DNA of 64,000 bases from Capnocytophaga periodontitidis (GTDB taxonomy: Bacteria; Bacteroidota; Bacteroidia; Flavobacteriales; Flavobacteriaceae), in contig NZ_JAEFDB010000010.1 in NCBI RefSeq assembly GCF_016126015.1, positions 45,395-109,394 of the forward strand. Direction: 5' to 3'. Positions 26,577-34,085 of the stretch are shown here, in pieces. Below the pieces are notes generated by a model. It ran no database searches. It was given only the letters and a program-made list of their open reading frames with translations, and was not told where the DNA came from. The position numbers and the translations under genes are program-made. Each line of letters opens with the position of its first letter. Within the stretch, counting starts at the first letter, position 1.

Positions 26577-27209
26577 ATGAAATGGAATAACAGCACTATT
26601 TTTATTGTATTATCGGGGGCTTATATACTACTCTCCTATATTTCATCTGTAATACTAAATTTAAATGGGGTAATGGCACAATCATTATCTGAGCAACTTA
26701 CCTCAGAGCAAATAGATAAATTTATTTCTTTTAGAGATAAGTGGCAATGGATAGGCTATGTAGCAGTTCCCATACTACTAATAATAAAGATAAGTGTAAT
26801 CGCCCTGCTAATAGATATAGGTTGTGTGTTCTACAACGAAAAATTGCCCTATAAACAACTTTTTCGTATGGCGCTGTTAGGTGAAAGTATTTTTTTAGTT
26901 ATTCCTATTATTAAATTGTGTTGGTTTACATTTTTTCAACCTGATTTCACATTGGAAGATATACAGTATTTCTATCCACTATCAGCTTTAAATATCACAG
27001 GGTATAAAGGCATTGCAGTTTGGTTTATCTATCCTTTGCAAGTGCTGAATGTATTCGAAATAACCTATTGGTTCTTTATGGCTATACAGCTCAACAAAGC
27101 TATTGGGAGCACTACTGGTAAAGGACTTAACATTATGGCAAGTGGTTATGGCTTAGGAATGCTTCTATGGATAGTGTGTGTAATGTTCTTTACCTTAAAT
27201 ATGGCATAG
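26577..27209 (+). CDS. Multi-helix membrane protein heading the bacteriocin-type locus
   Basis: A 210-residue protein from ATG 26577; the longer frame would start at a TTG inside the promoter box. It has about five hydrophobic segments (IFIVLSGAYILLSYISSVI, YVAVPILLIIKISVIALLI, ESIFLVIPIIKLCWFTFF and two C-terminal ones). No family recognised. It is one base before the thioredoxin-like gene, so co-transcribed. A role in export, immunity or maturation is possible but unproven. Confidence 0.75.
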   Translation: MKWNNSTIFIVLSGAYILLSYISSVILNLNGVMAQSLSEQLTSEQIDKFISFRDKWQWIGYVAVPILLIIKISVIALLIDIGCVFYNEKLPYKQLFRMALLGESIFLVIPIIKLCWFTFFQPDFTLEDIQYFYPLSALNITGYKGIAVWFIYPLQVLNVFEITYWFFMAIQLNKAIGSTTGKGLNIMASGYGLGMLLWIVCVMFFTLNMA

Positions 27210-27210
27210 T

Positions 27211-27735
27211 ATGAAAAAAACAATTGTAAAGAAACTCATTATAGCAATTGTACTACTATTTCTAAGTTTTATGGGGTTTCAAATTGTACAAAAGCTACAA
27301 TACAAAAAGCAAGTACAGCAACAACTCAGTACTTTGCCTGAGTTTAACTTTCAAACCTTAGAAGGGAGCGCTTTTACGAAAGCTAACCTTCCCAAAAATA
27401 ACAAAGCAGTTTTTATCTATTTCAATACCGAATGCGACTATTGTTTTTATGAAACCAAAGACATCAGCGAGCAGTTAGAACGATTTAAGTCAACTATACT
27501 ACTACTTGTCTCAAACGAGAGCAAAGAAGCCATTAAATCCTTTGCTATAAAGCAAAACTTATTGGGTAAAGACAAGGTAATATGCTTGCAAGATAGCGCT
27601 TATACTTTTGCCAAACAATTCGAAGCCAATAGTATACCCTATATATTGGCGTACGATGCGCAAGGCAAATTACTATTGCGTCATAAAGGACAATTAAGAG
27701 TTGAAAAACTATTACAGCTCTTAGGCGAAAAATAA
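27211..27735 (+). CDS. Membrane-anchored thioredoxin-like protein
   Basis: A 174-residue protein with an N-terminal anchor (about 8-25, LIIAIVLLFLSFMGFQIV) and a periplasmic thioredoxin fold (about 45-172). The redox motif is CDYC in FNTECDYCFYE near residue 75. The cis-proline block is ANSIPYILAYDAQGKLL, and the fold resembles TlpA/AhpC-TSA proteins. It lies between the membrane protein and a precursor peptide that holds two cysteines, so it may form or reduce that disulfide. That link is inferred from position. Confidence 0.83.
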   Translation: MKKTIVKKLIIAIVLLFLSFMGFQIVQKLQYKKQVQQQLSTLPEFNFQTLEGSAFTKANLPKNNKAVFIYFNTECDYCFYETKDISEQLERFKSTILLLVSNESKEAIKSFAIKQNLLGKDKVICLQDSAYTFAKQFEANSIPYILAYDAQGKLLLRHKGQLRVEKLLQLLGEK

Positions 27736-27831
27736 AATCATCTGCTAAGGAGAGGAGCAAAAAAGCTAGCGTTTGTGGATACTTCTTTTAGATGATACTC
27801 ACTAATTTATTAATTTAATACTTTTAAAACT

Positions 27832-28035
27832 ATGAAAAAGTTAGAAATCAAACAAATGGAAAAAATCCAAGGTGGAGATTTTTTGAATGGTGCTTGTGCT
27901 GTTATGGGGGGAACTAGAGCTGCTATAGCTGTAAGAGCTTTAGTAGCTCCAGTGATTGCTATACCTTTATGGGGACAAGTAGCTTTTGCTGCAGGAGCTG
28001 TTGCGTGTTTAGGTAGAGGAATGAGAATTTGGTAA
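27832..28035 (+). CDS. Double-glycine-leader bacteriocin-like precursor peptide
   Basis: A 67-residue peptide. The leader MKKLEIKQMEKIQGG (residues 1-15) fits the double-glycine type cleaved by C39 peptidases (L at -12, M at -7, I at -4, then GG). The 52-residue core is rich in Gly, Ala and Val with amphipathic or hydrophobic stretches (AAIAVRALVAPVIAIP, VAFAAGAVACLG), cysteines at core positions 7 and 44, and three arginines. Export by the C39 transporter at 28505 and a single disulfide are inferred. No close bacteriocin is recognised, and a circular or pheromone peptide is also possible. Confidence 0.8.
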   Translation: MKKLEIKQMEKIQGGDFLNGACAVMGGTRAAIAVRALVAPVIAIPLWGQVAFAAGAVACLGRGMRIW

Positions 28036-28037
28036 AC

Positions 28038-28220
28038 ATGAAGAATAGTATACAAAAAGTATTATTAATATTAATTATAATACTTTTCCCTTTTGTGTTA
28101 CTTAAATTACCAAATGAAGCTATTGCAAGCAAGGTATTAGATCCTATTTTCTTTTTAGTATTATCAATTCATCTCATTATAATTCTCTATGATAGTTTTA
28201 AAAAGAAAAAAGAGCATTAG
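28038..28220 (+). CDS. Small membrane protein A, candidate immunity protein
   Basis: A 60-residue protein from ATG 28038, two bases after the precursor stop. It has hydrophobic segments at about 8-22 (VLLILIIILFPFVLL) and 37-51 (PIFFLVLSIHLIIIL) and a basic tail. It is a near-duplicate of protein B at 28295-28471 (48 of 58 aligned residues identical). Immunity proteins of small bacteriocins are often short membrane proteins encoded right after the peptide, so immunity is the leading guess. Confidence 0.7.
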   Translation: MKNSIQKVLLILIIILFPFVLLKLPNEAIASKVLDPIFFLVLSIHLIIILYDSFKKKKEH

Positions 28221-28250
28221 CTTGCTTTAATGTAAAATTTTAACCTTAAC

Positions 28251-28290
28251 AACCCTCATTTAGGGTTTCTTAAATGAGGGTTATTTTTAA
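28251..28290 (+). terminator. Intrinsic terminator or attenuator between the duplicated genes
   Basis: A perfect 12-bp stem, AACCCTCATTTA (28251-28262) with TAAATGAGGGTT (28271-28282), an 8-base loop, then ATTTTTAA. It sits inside the locus, between protein A and protein B plus the transporter, so it may lower transporter expression relative to the peptide. Confidence 0.8.
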
Positions 28291-28294
28291 TACT

Positions 28295-28471
28295 ATGAAG
28301 AATAAACTACAAAAAGTATTATCAATATTAGTTGTAATTCTCTTCCCTTTTGTGTTACTTAAATTACCAAATGAAGCTTTTTCAAATAAGGTATTAAGCC
28401 CTATTTTCTTTTTGGTATTATCAATCCATCTCATTATAATTCTCTACGATAGTTTTAGAAAGAAAAAATAA
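28295..28471 (+). CDS. Small membrane protein B, paralogue of A
   Basis: A 58-residue protein from ATG 28295; the longer frame starts in the terminator stem. It is 48/58 identical to protein A, with the same two hydrophobic segments and LPNEA block. The tandem duplication may mark a second immunity function or an earlier loss of a second peptide gene. It lies 33 bases before the exporter gene. Confidence 0.7.
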   Translation: MKNKLQKVLSILVVILFPFVLLKLPNEAFSNKVLSPIFFLVLSIHLIIILYDSFRKKK

Positions 28472-28504
28472 TATTTTTAACACCATATCAACCTATCTTT
28501 ATAT

Positions 28505-30679
28505 ATGTCTCTCCCTCTAAAACATATCTATAAAACTTTTGTACTCCAGCACGACCAAAGTGATTGTGGGGTAGCCTGCTTGCTGTCGCTCGTTCAATAT
28601 TATAGTGGTACTCACTCCTTGGAAGACTTACGTATACAAAGCGGTACTACCGTGCAAGGTACTACGCTTTTAGGTCTTTACCAAGCTGCCAATTCCATAG
28701 GTTTTGAAGCAGAAGGTAACGAGGCGGATATAACAGTGCTTAAAACCTATAACGCTCCGCTTATATTACATCTAACAATAGGTAATTTAGAGCATTATGT
28801 AGTGTGCTATGGTTTTGAAAAAGATATATTTATCATCGGTGACCCCGCTAAAGGTATTATAAAACTATCTCCAGAAGAATTAGACAGTCTTTGGCTCTCC
28901 AAAACTTGCCTAACACTCACACCTACAATACAACTTAAAAAGAAAAGTACAGAACAGAAAGCTCAGTTTAAATGGTTTTTAAACCTCATTCAAAAAGATT
29001 TGCGCTTGCTTCTCATCAGCGGATTGTTAGGTACTGTCATAGCTGTTTTAGGTTTAGCTATGGCTATCTTCTCTCAAAAACTCATTGATAATATCCTCCC
29101 CTCAAAAGACATTAACAAACTCATTCAAGGCGTGCTATTGCTCACTTTTTTATTATTAGCACGCATTGGTATTTCAGTAGTGAGAGAATACTTCTTACTC
29201 TTGCAAGCCAAAGACTTCAATACACGTATCAATGAGCAGTTTTTTAGCAAACTCCTTCACTTGCCTAAATTCTTTTTCGATACACGCAAAATAGGAGAAC
29301 TCATTGCTCGCCTAAACGATACCCAGCGTATTCAACGGGTAATAAAAATGCTTGTGAGTGCTACATTCATTGATATTCTGGTAGTACTTATCACATCTGC
29401 ATTCTTGTTTTACTACTCTTGGCAAGTGGGGGTATTTACATTACTATCCATTCCTATTTATTTTTTTGTCATTCATAAAAACAACACTAAAATCGTTACC
29501 CTACAACGCGATGTAATGCAAAGTTATGCTTTGGTCGAAAGTCATTATATCAATACCTTTCAAGGTATTACCGATATAAAAATAGGCAACAAACAAAATG
29601 TATTTTCAAAAATAAATGAAACTCTTTTTCTCTCTTCACAAGAAAAGGCTTTCCAGTTAGGAAAAGTGAATATCAAACTCTCTTGGATATCTGGAATAAT
29701 AAGTGTGATTTTCTTAGTAAGTATACTCATTTATAGCGCTATACAAGTACTCAAAGGCACTTTACTATTAGGTGGATTAATGGCTATCCTTTCAATGGCC
29801 GGCTCTTTATTGCCTTCTGTTCTCAATTTAGCACTGATAAGTATTCCTATCAACGAAGCCAAAGTAGCTTTTGCGCGTATGTACAATTTCACAGCCATAC
29901 CTCCTGAGCAAGAAGAAGGTGAAAATATCAATACTATTGATAGAATAATCTTAGAAAATGTATCATTCCGTTTTGTAGGTAGAAAACCTATCTTGCATCA
30001 TCTTTCTTTACAAATAAACAAAGGTGAAATCGTGGCTATTATAGGTGAAAACGGTTGTGGAAAAAGTACGCTTGCTAATCTTTTATTGCAGTTTTATCTT
30101 CCTGATGAAGGACATATTATTATCAATGAGGAACAGCCTTTGCATACTATCACCTTAGAAAGCTATCGCAATTTAGTAGCCTATATTCCACAAGAAGTGG
30201 CTATTTTCAACGGGAATGTATTAGATAATATTTTATTAGGTGCTCAATCTAACCCTGAAGAACTCATCGCTTTCTTAAATAAATATGGTTTTGATAGCTA
30301 TTTCAATCAGTTTCCACAAGGATTAGCTACTCAGTTAGGTGAAAAAGGGGTAAATATCTCTGGTGGACAAAAACAGCTCATTGCCTTTGCTAGGGCACTA
30401 TTCAAAAAACCTCAATTGCTAATTTTAGACGAAGCTACTTCTGCAATGGATAGGCATACTGAAGCCTTTATACATAGGGTTCTCCACCAAATCAAACACA
30501 ATAGCCTAATACTCTTCATATCCCACCGCCTGCACTCCTTACCCAACCTTGCTGACCGTATTTGTGTTTTAGAAAAAGGAACTATCACCCACTCAGGCTC
30601 TCACAAGGAGTTAATGCAAAGTCAAAATTTCTACAGCAACTTTTTCGCTAACTCTTCTGCAAATTTGTCAATTTCCTAA
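28505..30679 (+). CDS. C39-peptidase ABC transporter (peptide export and leader cleavage)
   Basis: A 724-residue protein joining three domains. The N-terminal C39 peptidase (about 1-135) has catalytic C21 (QSDCGVAC), H97 (LEHYVV) and D113 (IGDPAKG). A six-helix ABC membrane domain spans about 155-455. The ATPase (about 480-720) has Walker A GENGCGKST near 513, the signature NISGGQKQ and Walker B LLILDEATSAMD. Such proteins cut double-glycine leaders and export the core. The precursor is encoded just upstream. No HlyD-type accessory gene is adjacent, so an unlinked partner may be needed to cross the outer membrane. Confidence 0.95.
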   Translation: MSLPLKHIYKTFVLQHDQSDCGVACLLSLVQYYSGTHSLEDLRIQSGTTVQGTTLLGLYQAANSIGFEAEGNEADITVLKTYNAPLILHLTIGNLEHYVVCYGFEKDIFIIGDPAKGIIKLSPEELDSLWLSKTCLTLTPTIQLKKKSTEQKAQFKWFLNLIQKDLRLLLISGLLGTVIAVLGLAMAIFSQKLIDNILPSKDINKLIQGVLLLTFLLLARIGISVVREYFLLLQAKDFNTRINEQFFSKLLHLPKFFFDTRKIGELIARLNDTQRIQRVIKMLVSATFIDILVVLITSAFLFYYSWQVGVFTLLSIPIYFFVIHKNNTKIVTLQRDVMQSYALVESHYINTFQGITDIKIGNKQNVFSKINETLFLSSQEKAFQLGKVNIKLSWISGIISVIFLVSILIYSAIQVLKGTLLLGGLMAILSMAGSLLPSVLNLALISIPINEAKVAFARMYNFTAIPPEQEEGENINTIDRIILENVSFRFVGRKPILHHLSLQINKGEIVAIIGENGCGKSTLANLLLQFYLPDEGHIIINEEQPLHTITLESYRNLVAYIPQEVAIFNGNVLDNILLGAQSNPEELIAFLNKYGFDSYFNQFPQGLATQLGEKGVNISGGQKQLIAFARALFKKPQLLILDEATSAMDRHTEAFIHRVLHQIKHNSLILFISHRLHSLPNLADRICVLEKGTITHSGSHKELMQSQNFYSNFFANSSANLSIS

Positions 30680-30694
30680 TTATTCGTACTTTTG
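30664..30694 (+). promoter_or_regulatory. Promoter of the acyltransferase-radical SAM unit
   Basis: TTTG at 30664-30667, 19 bases, then TACTTTTG at 30687-30694. It overlaps the end of the transporter gene and is 27 bases before ATG 30722. Confidence 0.65.
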
Positions 30695-30721
30695 CCGTAA
30701 ATATTTAAAACAATCAAGGTT

Positions 30722-30916
30722 ATGAACAGCAGAAAAATCGTTCTTATCGTAATGATGTGTCTTTCATTGTGCTTTTCTGGCTATTGCTTAATGGAATATC
30801 TCAACAACAAAATGCATTTCTTAACCATTATCTCAGGTTTGTTATTTTTTGTAACATTCTTAACCTCTTACCTCAGAATTGATAAATTGACAAATCAACA
30901 AATTGACAGTTTATGA
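30722..30916 (+). CDS. Small two-helix membrane protein
   Basis: A 64-residue protein with hydrophobic segments at about 5-22 (IVLIVMMCLSLCFSGYCL) and 33-50 (FLTIISGLLFFVTFLTSY). The stop overlaps the acyltransferase start (ATGA at 30913), so the two are coupled. Its promoter separates it from the bacteriocin-type locus. Function unknown. Confidence 0.7.
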   Translation: MNSRKIVLIVMMCLSLCFSGYCLMEYLNNKMHFLTIISGLLFFVTFLTSYLRIDKLTNQQIDSL

Positions 30917-31488
30917 TTAAAAAATGGATTGGCTCTTTCGCCTTATGGGTGATGGGCTGGAAAATAGAACTACAGGGCGATCTAAAAAACCTCAATCGCT
31001 GTGTGTTGGTAGTAGCGCCTCATACTACCAATTGGGAATTCGTTCTCGGTATTTTGGCGTATTGGAAGTTTGAAAAACCTATCAAACTCATTATCAAAGA
31101 TGCCCACACCAAAGCTTGGTATGGCTGGGTGGTACGCAAATTGGGCGGCATAGGCATCAACCGCTCTCAGCACAACCACCTCATCGAGTTTATCACCCAA
31201 CGCTTTAAAGAAGAAGATTTTAGCTTGGTGGTAACCCCCGAAGGTACGCGCTCTCGCGTGAACAAATGGCGTATGGGCTTCTACCATATTGCGCTTTCTG
31301 CCCAAGTGCCTGTGGTTTTGGGGGCTGGCGATTTTAAGAAAAAAACAATCTACATAGGTAAAACCATCTCCCTCACCGACCTGCAAACGCGCTCTCAAGA
31401 GAGTATTATGCAGGAAATTTACGATTTTTACAAGGATATCAATCCAAAATACCCCGAACAGTGGAACCCCCTATCCCCTATTTCCTAA
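30913..31488 (+). CDS. Lysophospholipid acyltransferase-family protein (PlsC-like)
   Basis: A 191-residue membrane-associated acyltransferase. The active-site motif is VAPHTTNWEF, a variant of HxxxxD seen in a Bacteroidota subfamily with Glu at the acidic position. The phosphate-binding block is TPEGTRSRVNKWRMGFYHIA. Family members transfer acyl groups to 1-acylglycerol phosphate or related lipids. The protein is shorter than E. coli PlsC, but this is usual for the subfamily. Its lipid substrate is not determined. Confidence 0.87.
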   Translation: MIKKWIGSFALWVMGWKIELQGDLKNLNRCVLVVAPHTTNWEFVLGILAYWKFEKPIKLIIKDAHTKAWYGWVVRKLGGIGINRSQHNHLIEFITQRFKEEDFSLVVTPEGTRSRVNKWRMGFYHIALSAQVPVVLGAGDFKKKTIYIGKTISLTDLQTRSQESIMQEIYDFYKDINPKYPEQWNPLSPIS

Positions 31489-31506
31489 CCCCTATCCCCT
31501 AATTAT
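31473..31506. repeat. CCCCTATCCCCTA-type intergenic array
   Basis: Repeated CCTAACCCCTATCCCCTAA units between the acyltransferase stop and the radical SAM start. It is the same motif that closes the inverted-repeat unit at 20394-20522. Confidence 0.55.
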
Positions 31507-32766
31507 ATGGATTTTGAACGTATCAAAGAAAAATTGGCTATCCTCGCCGATGCTGCCAAATACGATGTTTCTTGCTCCAGTAGCGGAAGTTCACGCAAGG
31601 CAGTGAAAGGCGAATTGGGCAACGCCGCCAATTTTGGCATCTGCCACTCGTTTACCGAGGACGGCAGGTGTATTTCTCTGCTCAAAATACTGCTTACCAA
31701 CCATTGTATCTACGATTGTGTGTACTGCGTATCGCGACGCAGCAACGACATACAGCGCGCTGCTTTTAGCGTGCAAGAGGTGGTAGACCTTACTATCAAC
31801 TTTTACCGCCGAAATTATATAGAGGGTTTGTTCCTCAGTTCAGGAGTCTTCAAAGACCCCGATACCACAATGGAACGATTGGTGCGCGTGGCTAAAAAGT
31901 TACGTTTAGAAGAGCGTTTCAATGGTTATATCCACCTAAAAACGATTCCAGGGGCGAGTGAAGCTCTCGTTCACGAGGCAGGACTCTATGCCGACCGCCT
32001 TTCTATCAACCTCGAAATCCCCACCAAAGAAGGACTCAAGTTGCTTGCTCCCGAAAAAGATCACCAGCAGATGATCACCCCAATGCAGCAGCTGAAAAAT
32101 GAATTGGCTATTCACTCTATTGAAAAGAAGAAATTCAAGCATACACCAAAATTTGCCCCCGCCGGACAAACTACCCAAATGATTATAGGCGCTACTAATG
32201 AAACTGACCAGAAGATAATAAAAGTCGCCAGTTATATGTATGATAAGTTAGAGATGAAGCGGGTGTACTATTCGGGATATGTACCGGTATTGCAAGACAG
32301 CCGATTGCCGTCTATTCACTCTCAGGTGCCTATAGTGCGTGAAAATCGTCTCTATCAAGCTGATTGGTTAATGCGTTACTATGGCTTTGCCCCCGATGAG
32401 ATTTTAGACACGCGTCAGTCTTTCCTCGACTTAGAAATAGACCCTAAACTCGCTTGGGCATTGCGCCACCCACACATCTTTCCGGTAGATGTAAACACCG
32501 CACCTCGTGAGATGCTTTTGCGCATCCCAGGGGTAGGCGTACGTTCAGTACAGAAGATACTCACAGCGCGCACCTTCCAAAAACTCACCTATTACAGTCT
32601 CAAACAGATAGGAGTAACCCTCAGCCGAGCCAAATACTTCATCACTTGCAGTGGGGCAACCCCTTTAGCAGGCACTATGGAGCCCACAAAACTCCGCCAT
32701 TTGCTCATCGCCAATAGCCATAACAAACACAAAGAACTCTTCAACGGACAGTTATCGCTGTTTTAA
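31507..32766 (+). CDS. Putative DNA modification/repair radical SAM protein (TIGR03916 type)
   Basis: A 419-residue cytosolic radical SAM protein. The cluster motif is CIYDCVYC near residues 68-75, and LFLSSGVFKDPDTTMER follows in the barrel. The C-terminal region contains a helix-hairpin-helix DNA-binding element, VNTAPREMLLRIPGVGVRSV, near 330-350, followed by LSRAKYFITCSG. This matches the predicted DNA modification/repair family normally adjacent to a DUF4130 partner; that partner is at 14788-15525. The reaction is unknown. Confidence 0.92.
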   Translation: MDFERIKEKLAILADAAKYDVSCSSSGSSRKAVKGELGNAANFGICHSFTEDGRCISLLKILLTNHCIYDCVYCVSRRSNDIQRAAFSVQEVVDLTINFYRRNYIEGLFLSSGVFKDPDTTMERLVRVAKKLRLEERFNGYIHLKTIPGASEALVHEAGLYADRLSINLEIPTKEGLKLLAPEKDHQQMITPMQQLKNELAIHSIEKKKFKHTPKFAPAGQTTQMIIGATNETDQKIIKVASYMYDKLEMKRVYYSGYVPVLQDSRLPSIHSQVPIVRENRLYQADWLMRYYGFAPDEILDTRQSFLDLEIDPKLAWALRHPHIFPVDVNTAPREMLLRIPGVGVRSVQKILTARTFQKLTYYSLKQIGVTLSRAKYFITCSGATPLAGTMEPTKLRHLLIANSHNKHKELFNGQLSLF

Positions 32767-32767
32767 G

Positions 32768-32806
32768 ATACAAAAAAAGCTATCTAAAAAGACAGCTTTT
32801 TTTGTA
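32768..32806 (+). terminator. Intrinsic terminator after the radical SAM gene
   Basis: A stem of AAAAAAAGCTATCT with AGACAGCTTTTTTT with one internal mismatch, directly after the stop codon. Confidence 0.75.
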
Positions 32807-32913
32807 TATTTACTTTTGCTTTTAAGAATTAACCTTGTATTGGTTTTTAGAAAATTAGCATTAGTAAATTAGAATCGGGATTTTTTAATCGTTTCTAACC
32901 TTAGGGAACAAAA

Positions 32914-33057
32914 TTAAGATTGTTTTTTTCTATTAGGATTCATTTGTTTGCCTCTATTCCCTTGGGCTTTGTCAAATTGTTTATTTGTGCCATCACTTCC
33001 TTTGTTTGGATTTTGCATATTGGCACAATTGTTTTCTGGGGTAATCTTTTTTCCCAT
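32914..33057 (-). CDS. Small asparagine/lysine-rich protein
   Basis: A 47-residue frame beginning MGKKITPENNCANMQNPNKG and ending in KQMNPNRKKQS. It is extremely polar (Asn, Lys, Gln, Gly) with one cysteine and probably disordered. A near-perfect Bacteroidota promoter (33089-33120) lies 31 bases upstream, which is the main reason to accept it. No family is recognised. Confidence 0.6.
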   Translation of the reverse strand: MGKKITPENNCANMQNPNKGSDGTNKQFDKAQGNRGKQMNPNRKKQS

Positions 33058-33088
33058 TGTTGAAAAATTTAAGTGTTATTTACAAGCG

Positions 33089-33120
33089 CAAAAGTATAAA
33101 TAATTTTCCTATTAAACAAA
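33089..33120 (-). promoter_or_regulatory. Promoter, copied unit 1
   Basis: On the minus strand TTTG (33120-33117), 20 bases, then TACTTTTG (33096-33089). The element is identical, spacer included, to that at 38297-38328. Confidence 0.7.
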
Positions 33121-33127
33121 TTGTTTG

Positions 33128-33205
33128 TTCCATCAGCTACTTATTGCCAACAGCCACAAAAAGCTCTTCAAAGAATAATTATCTCAGTTTTAAAGGATAA
33201 AAAAT
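33128..33205 (+). pseudogene. Degraded copy of the 3' end of the radical SAM gene
   Basis: One frame reads QLLIANSHKKLFKE-stop-LSQF-stop, matching the C-terminus of the radical SAM protein at 31507-32766 (LLIANSHNKHKELFNG then QLSLF-stop). Similarity continues past the stop (AAGGATAAAAAA against AAGATACAAAAAAA). It is a small decayed duplication about 430 bases after the parent gene's end. Confidence 0.6.
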
Positions 33206-33242
33206 AGGATATTTTTGACGGAAAATCTATTTTGATAGATTA

Positions 33243-34085
33243 TCAGTCGGCAAAAAAAGGCGTTACCTGGTGTTGTGTAAAATAACTAGTTATTTCTCCT
33301 ATATCTTGAAGTTCTACATAATCTATTATTTTGGTATTACGCAGGTTATTCCAAAGATGATGATTTTCTTTTAGTTTTTTGTCTGGTTCTTCGCCTATAA
33401 GATAGTATTTCCCTTTCTTATTTTGATTATCGTTTAATGCTTTCGTTAGAGATATAAAACTATTTATATTGTTACTTATAGTTTGAATGTTTCTTTTTAG
33501 GTTAAGTATATCTCCCGCTGTGGGGACTTCATTTTTACCTATAAACCCAACTTTTGTAGGAATTAGAAGGGTATTTAAATCTTTATTGGTAATTTCTCTA
33601 TCTATATTGACCCTTTCTGATACTTCCTCATAAAAAGATATAGTTTGTGGTTTTTTCAATATATCTATATCCTTTTCTTTATCTATCAATACAGGATAAC
33701 GAAATACATACATTTCAAAGAATTTTTTAAAGATGTCTTCATTAAGTTCTATATCGACAATTGTTGTCTCTCCAAATTGTATGAGATTATTTGAGTATTT
33801 TCCTAAATAGGATAGGTATTGTTTATTTACCCAATTATTTAACATTTCTTTTCTGGCAAATAAAGTGTCTGACTCATCGGTATTAAAACTTTTATATAGT
33901 GATTTTAGATATTGTTTTACGATAAGAAATGCTTCATTAGTGAATAAGTGTTTAACTTTTGTTAGTTTCTCATCGGAATAGTTGAAAAACAAAGTGTCAT
34001 TATTTGCCATAATGAGCCCAACGCTGAATCTATCTGATGATAGAGCATTTGTTGATAAGTAGATAGGACAGTATAAGGTTTCCAT
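33243..34085 (-). CDS. DUF3037-family protein
   Basis: A 280-residue soluble protein starting METLYCPIYLSTNALSSDRF, then SVGLIMANNDTLFFNYSDEK, the opening of DUF3037. The rest is helical and charged, with a block KVGFIGKNEVPTAG. Members are commonly encoded beside a HipA-like kinase, as here, with a one-base overlap. The gene has strong AT bias and no partner elsewhere in the window. Function unknown. Confidence 0.8.
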   Translation of the reverse strand: METLYCPIYLSTNALSSDRFSVGLIMANNDTLFFNYSDEKLTKVKHLFTNEAFLIVKQYLKSLYKSFNTDESDTLFARKEMLNNWVNKQYLSYLGKYSNNLIQFGETTIVDIELNEDIFKKFFEMYVFRYPVLIDKEKDIDILKKPQTISFYEEVSERVNIDREITNKDLNTLLIPTKVGFIGKNEVPTAGDILNLKRNIQTISNNINSFISLTKALNDNQNKKGKYYLIGEEPDKKLKENHHLWNNLRNTKIIDYVELQDIGEITSYFTQHQVTPFFAD

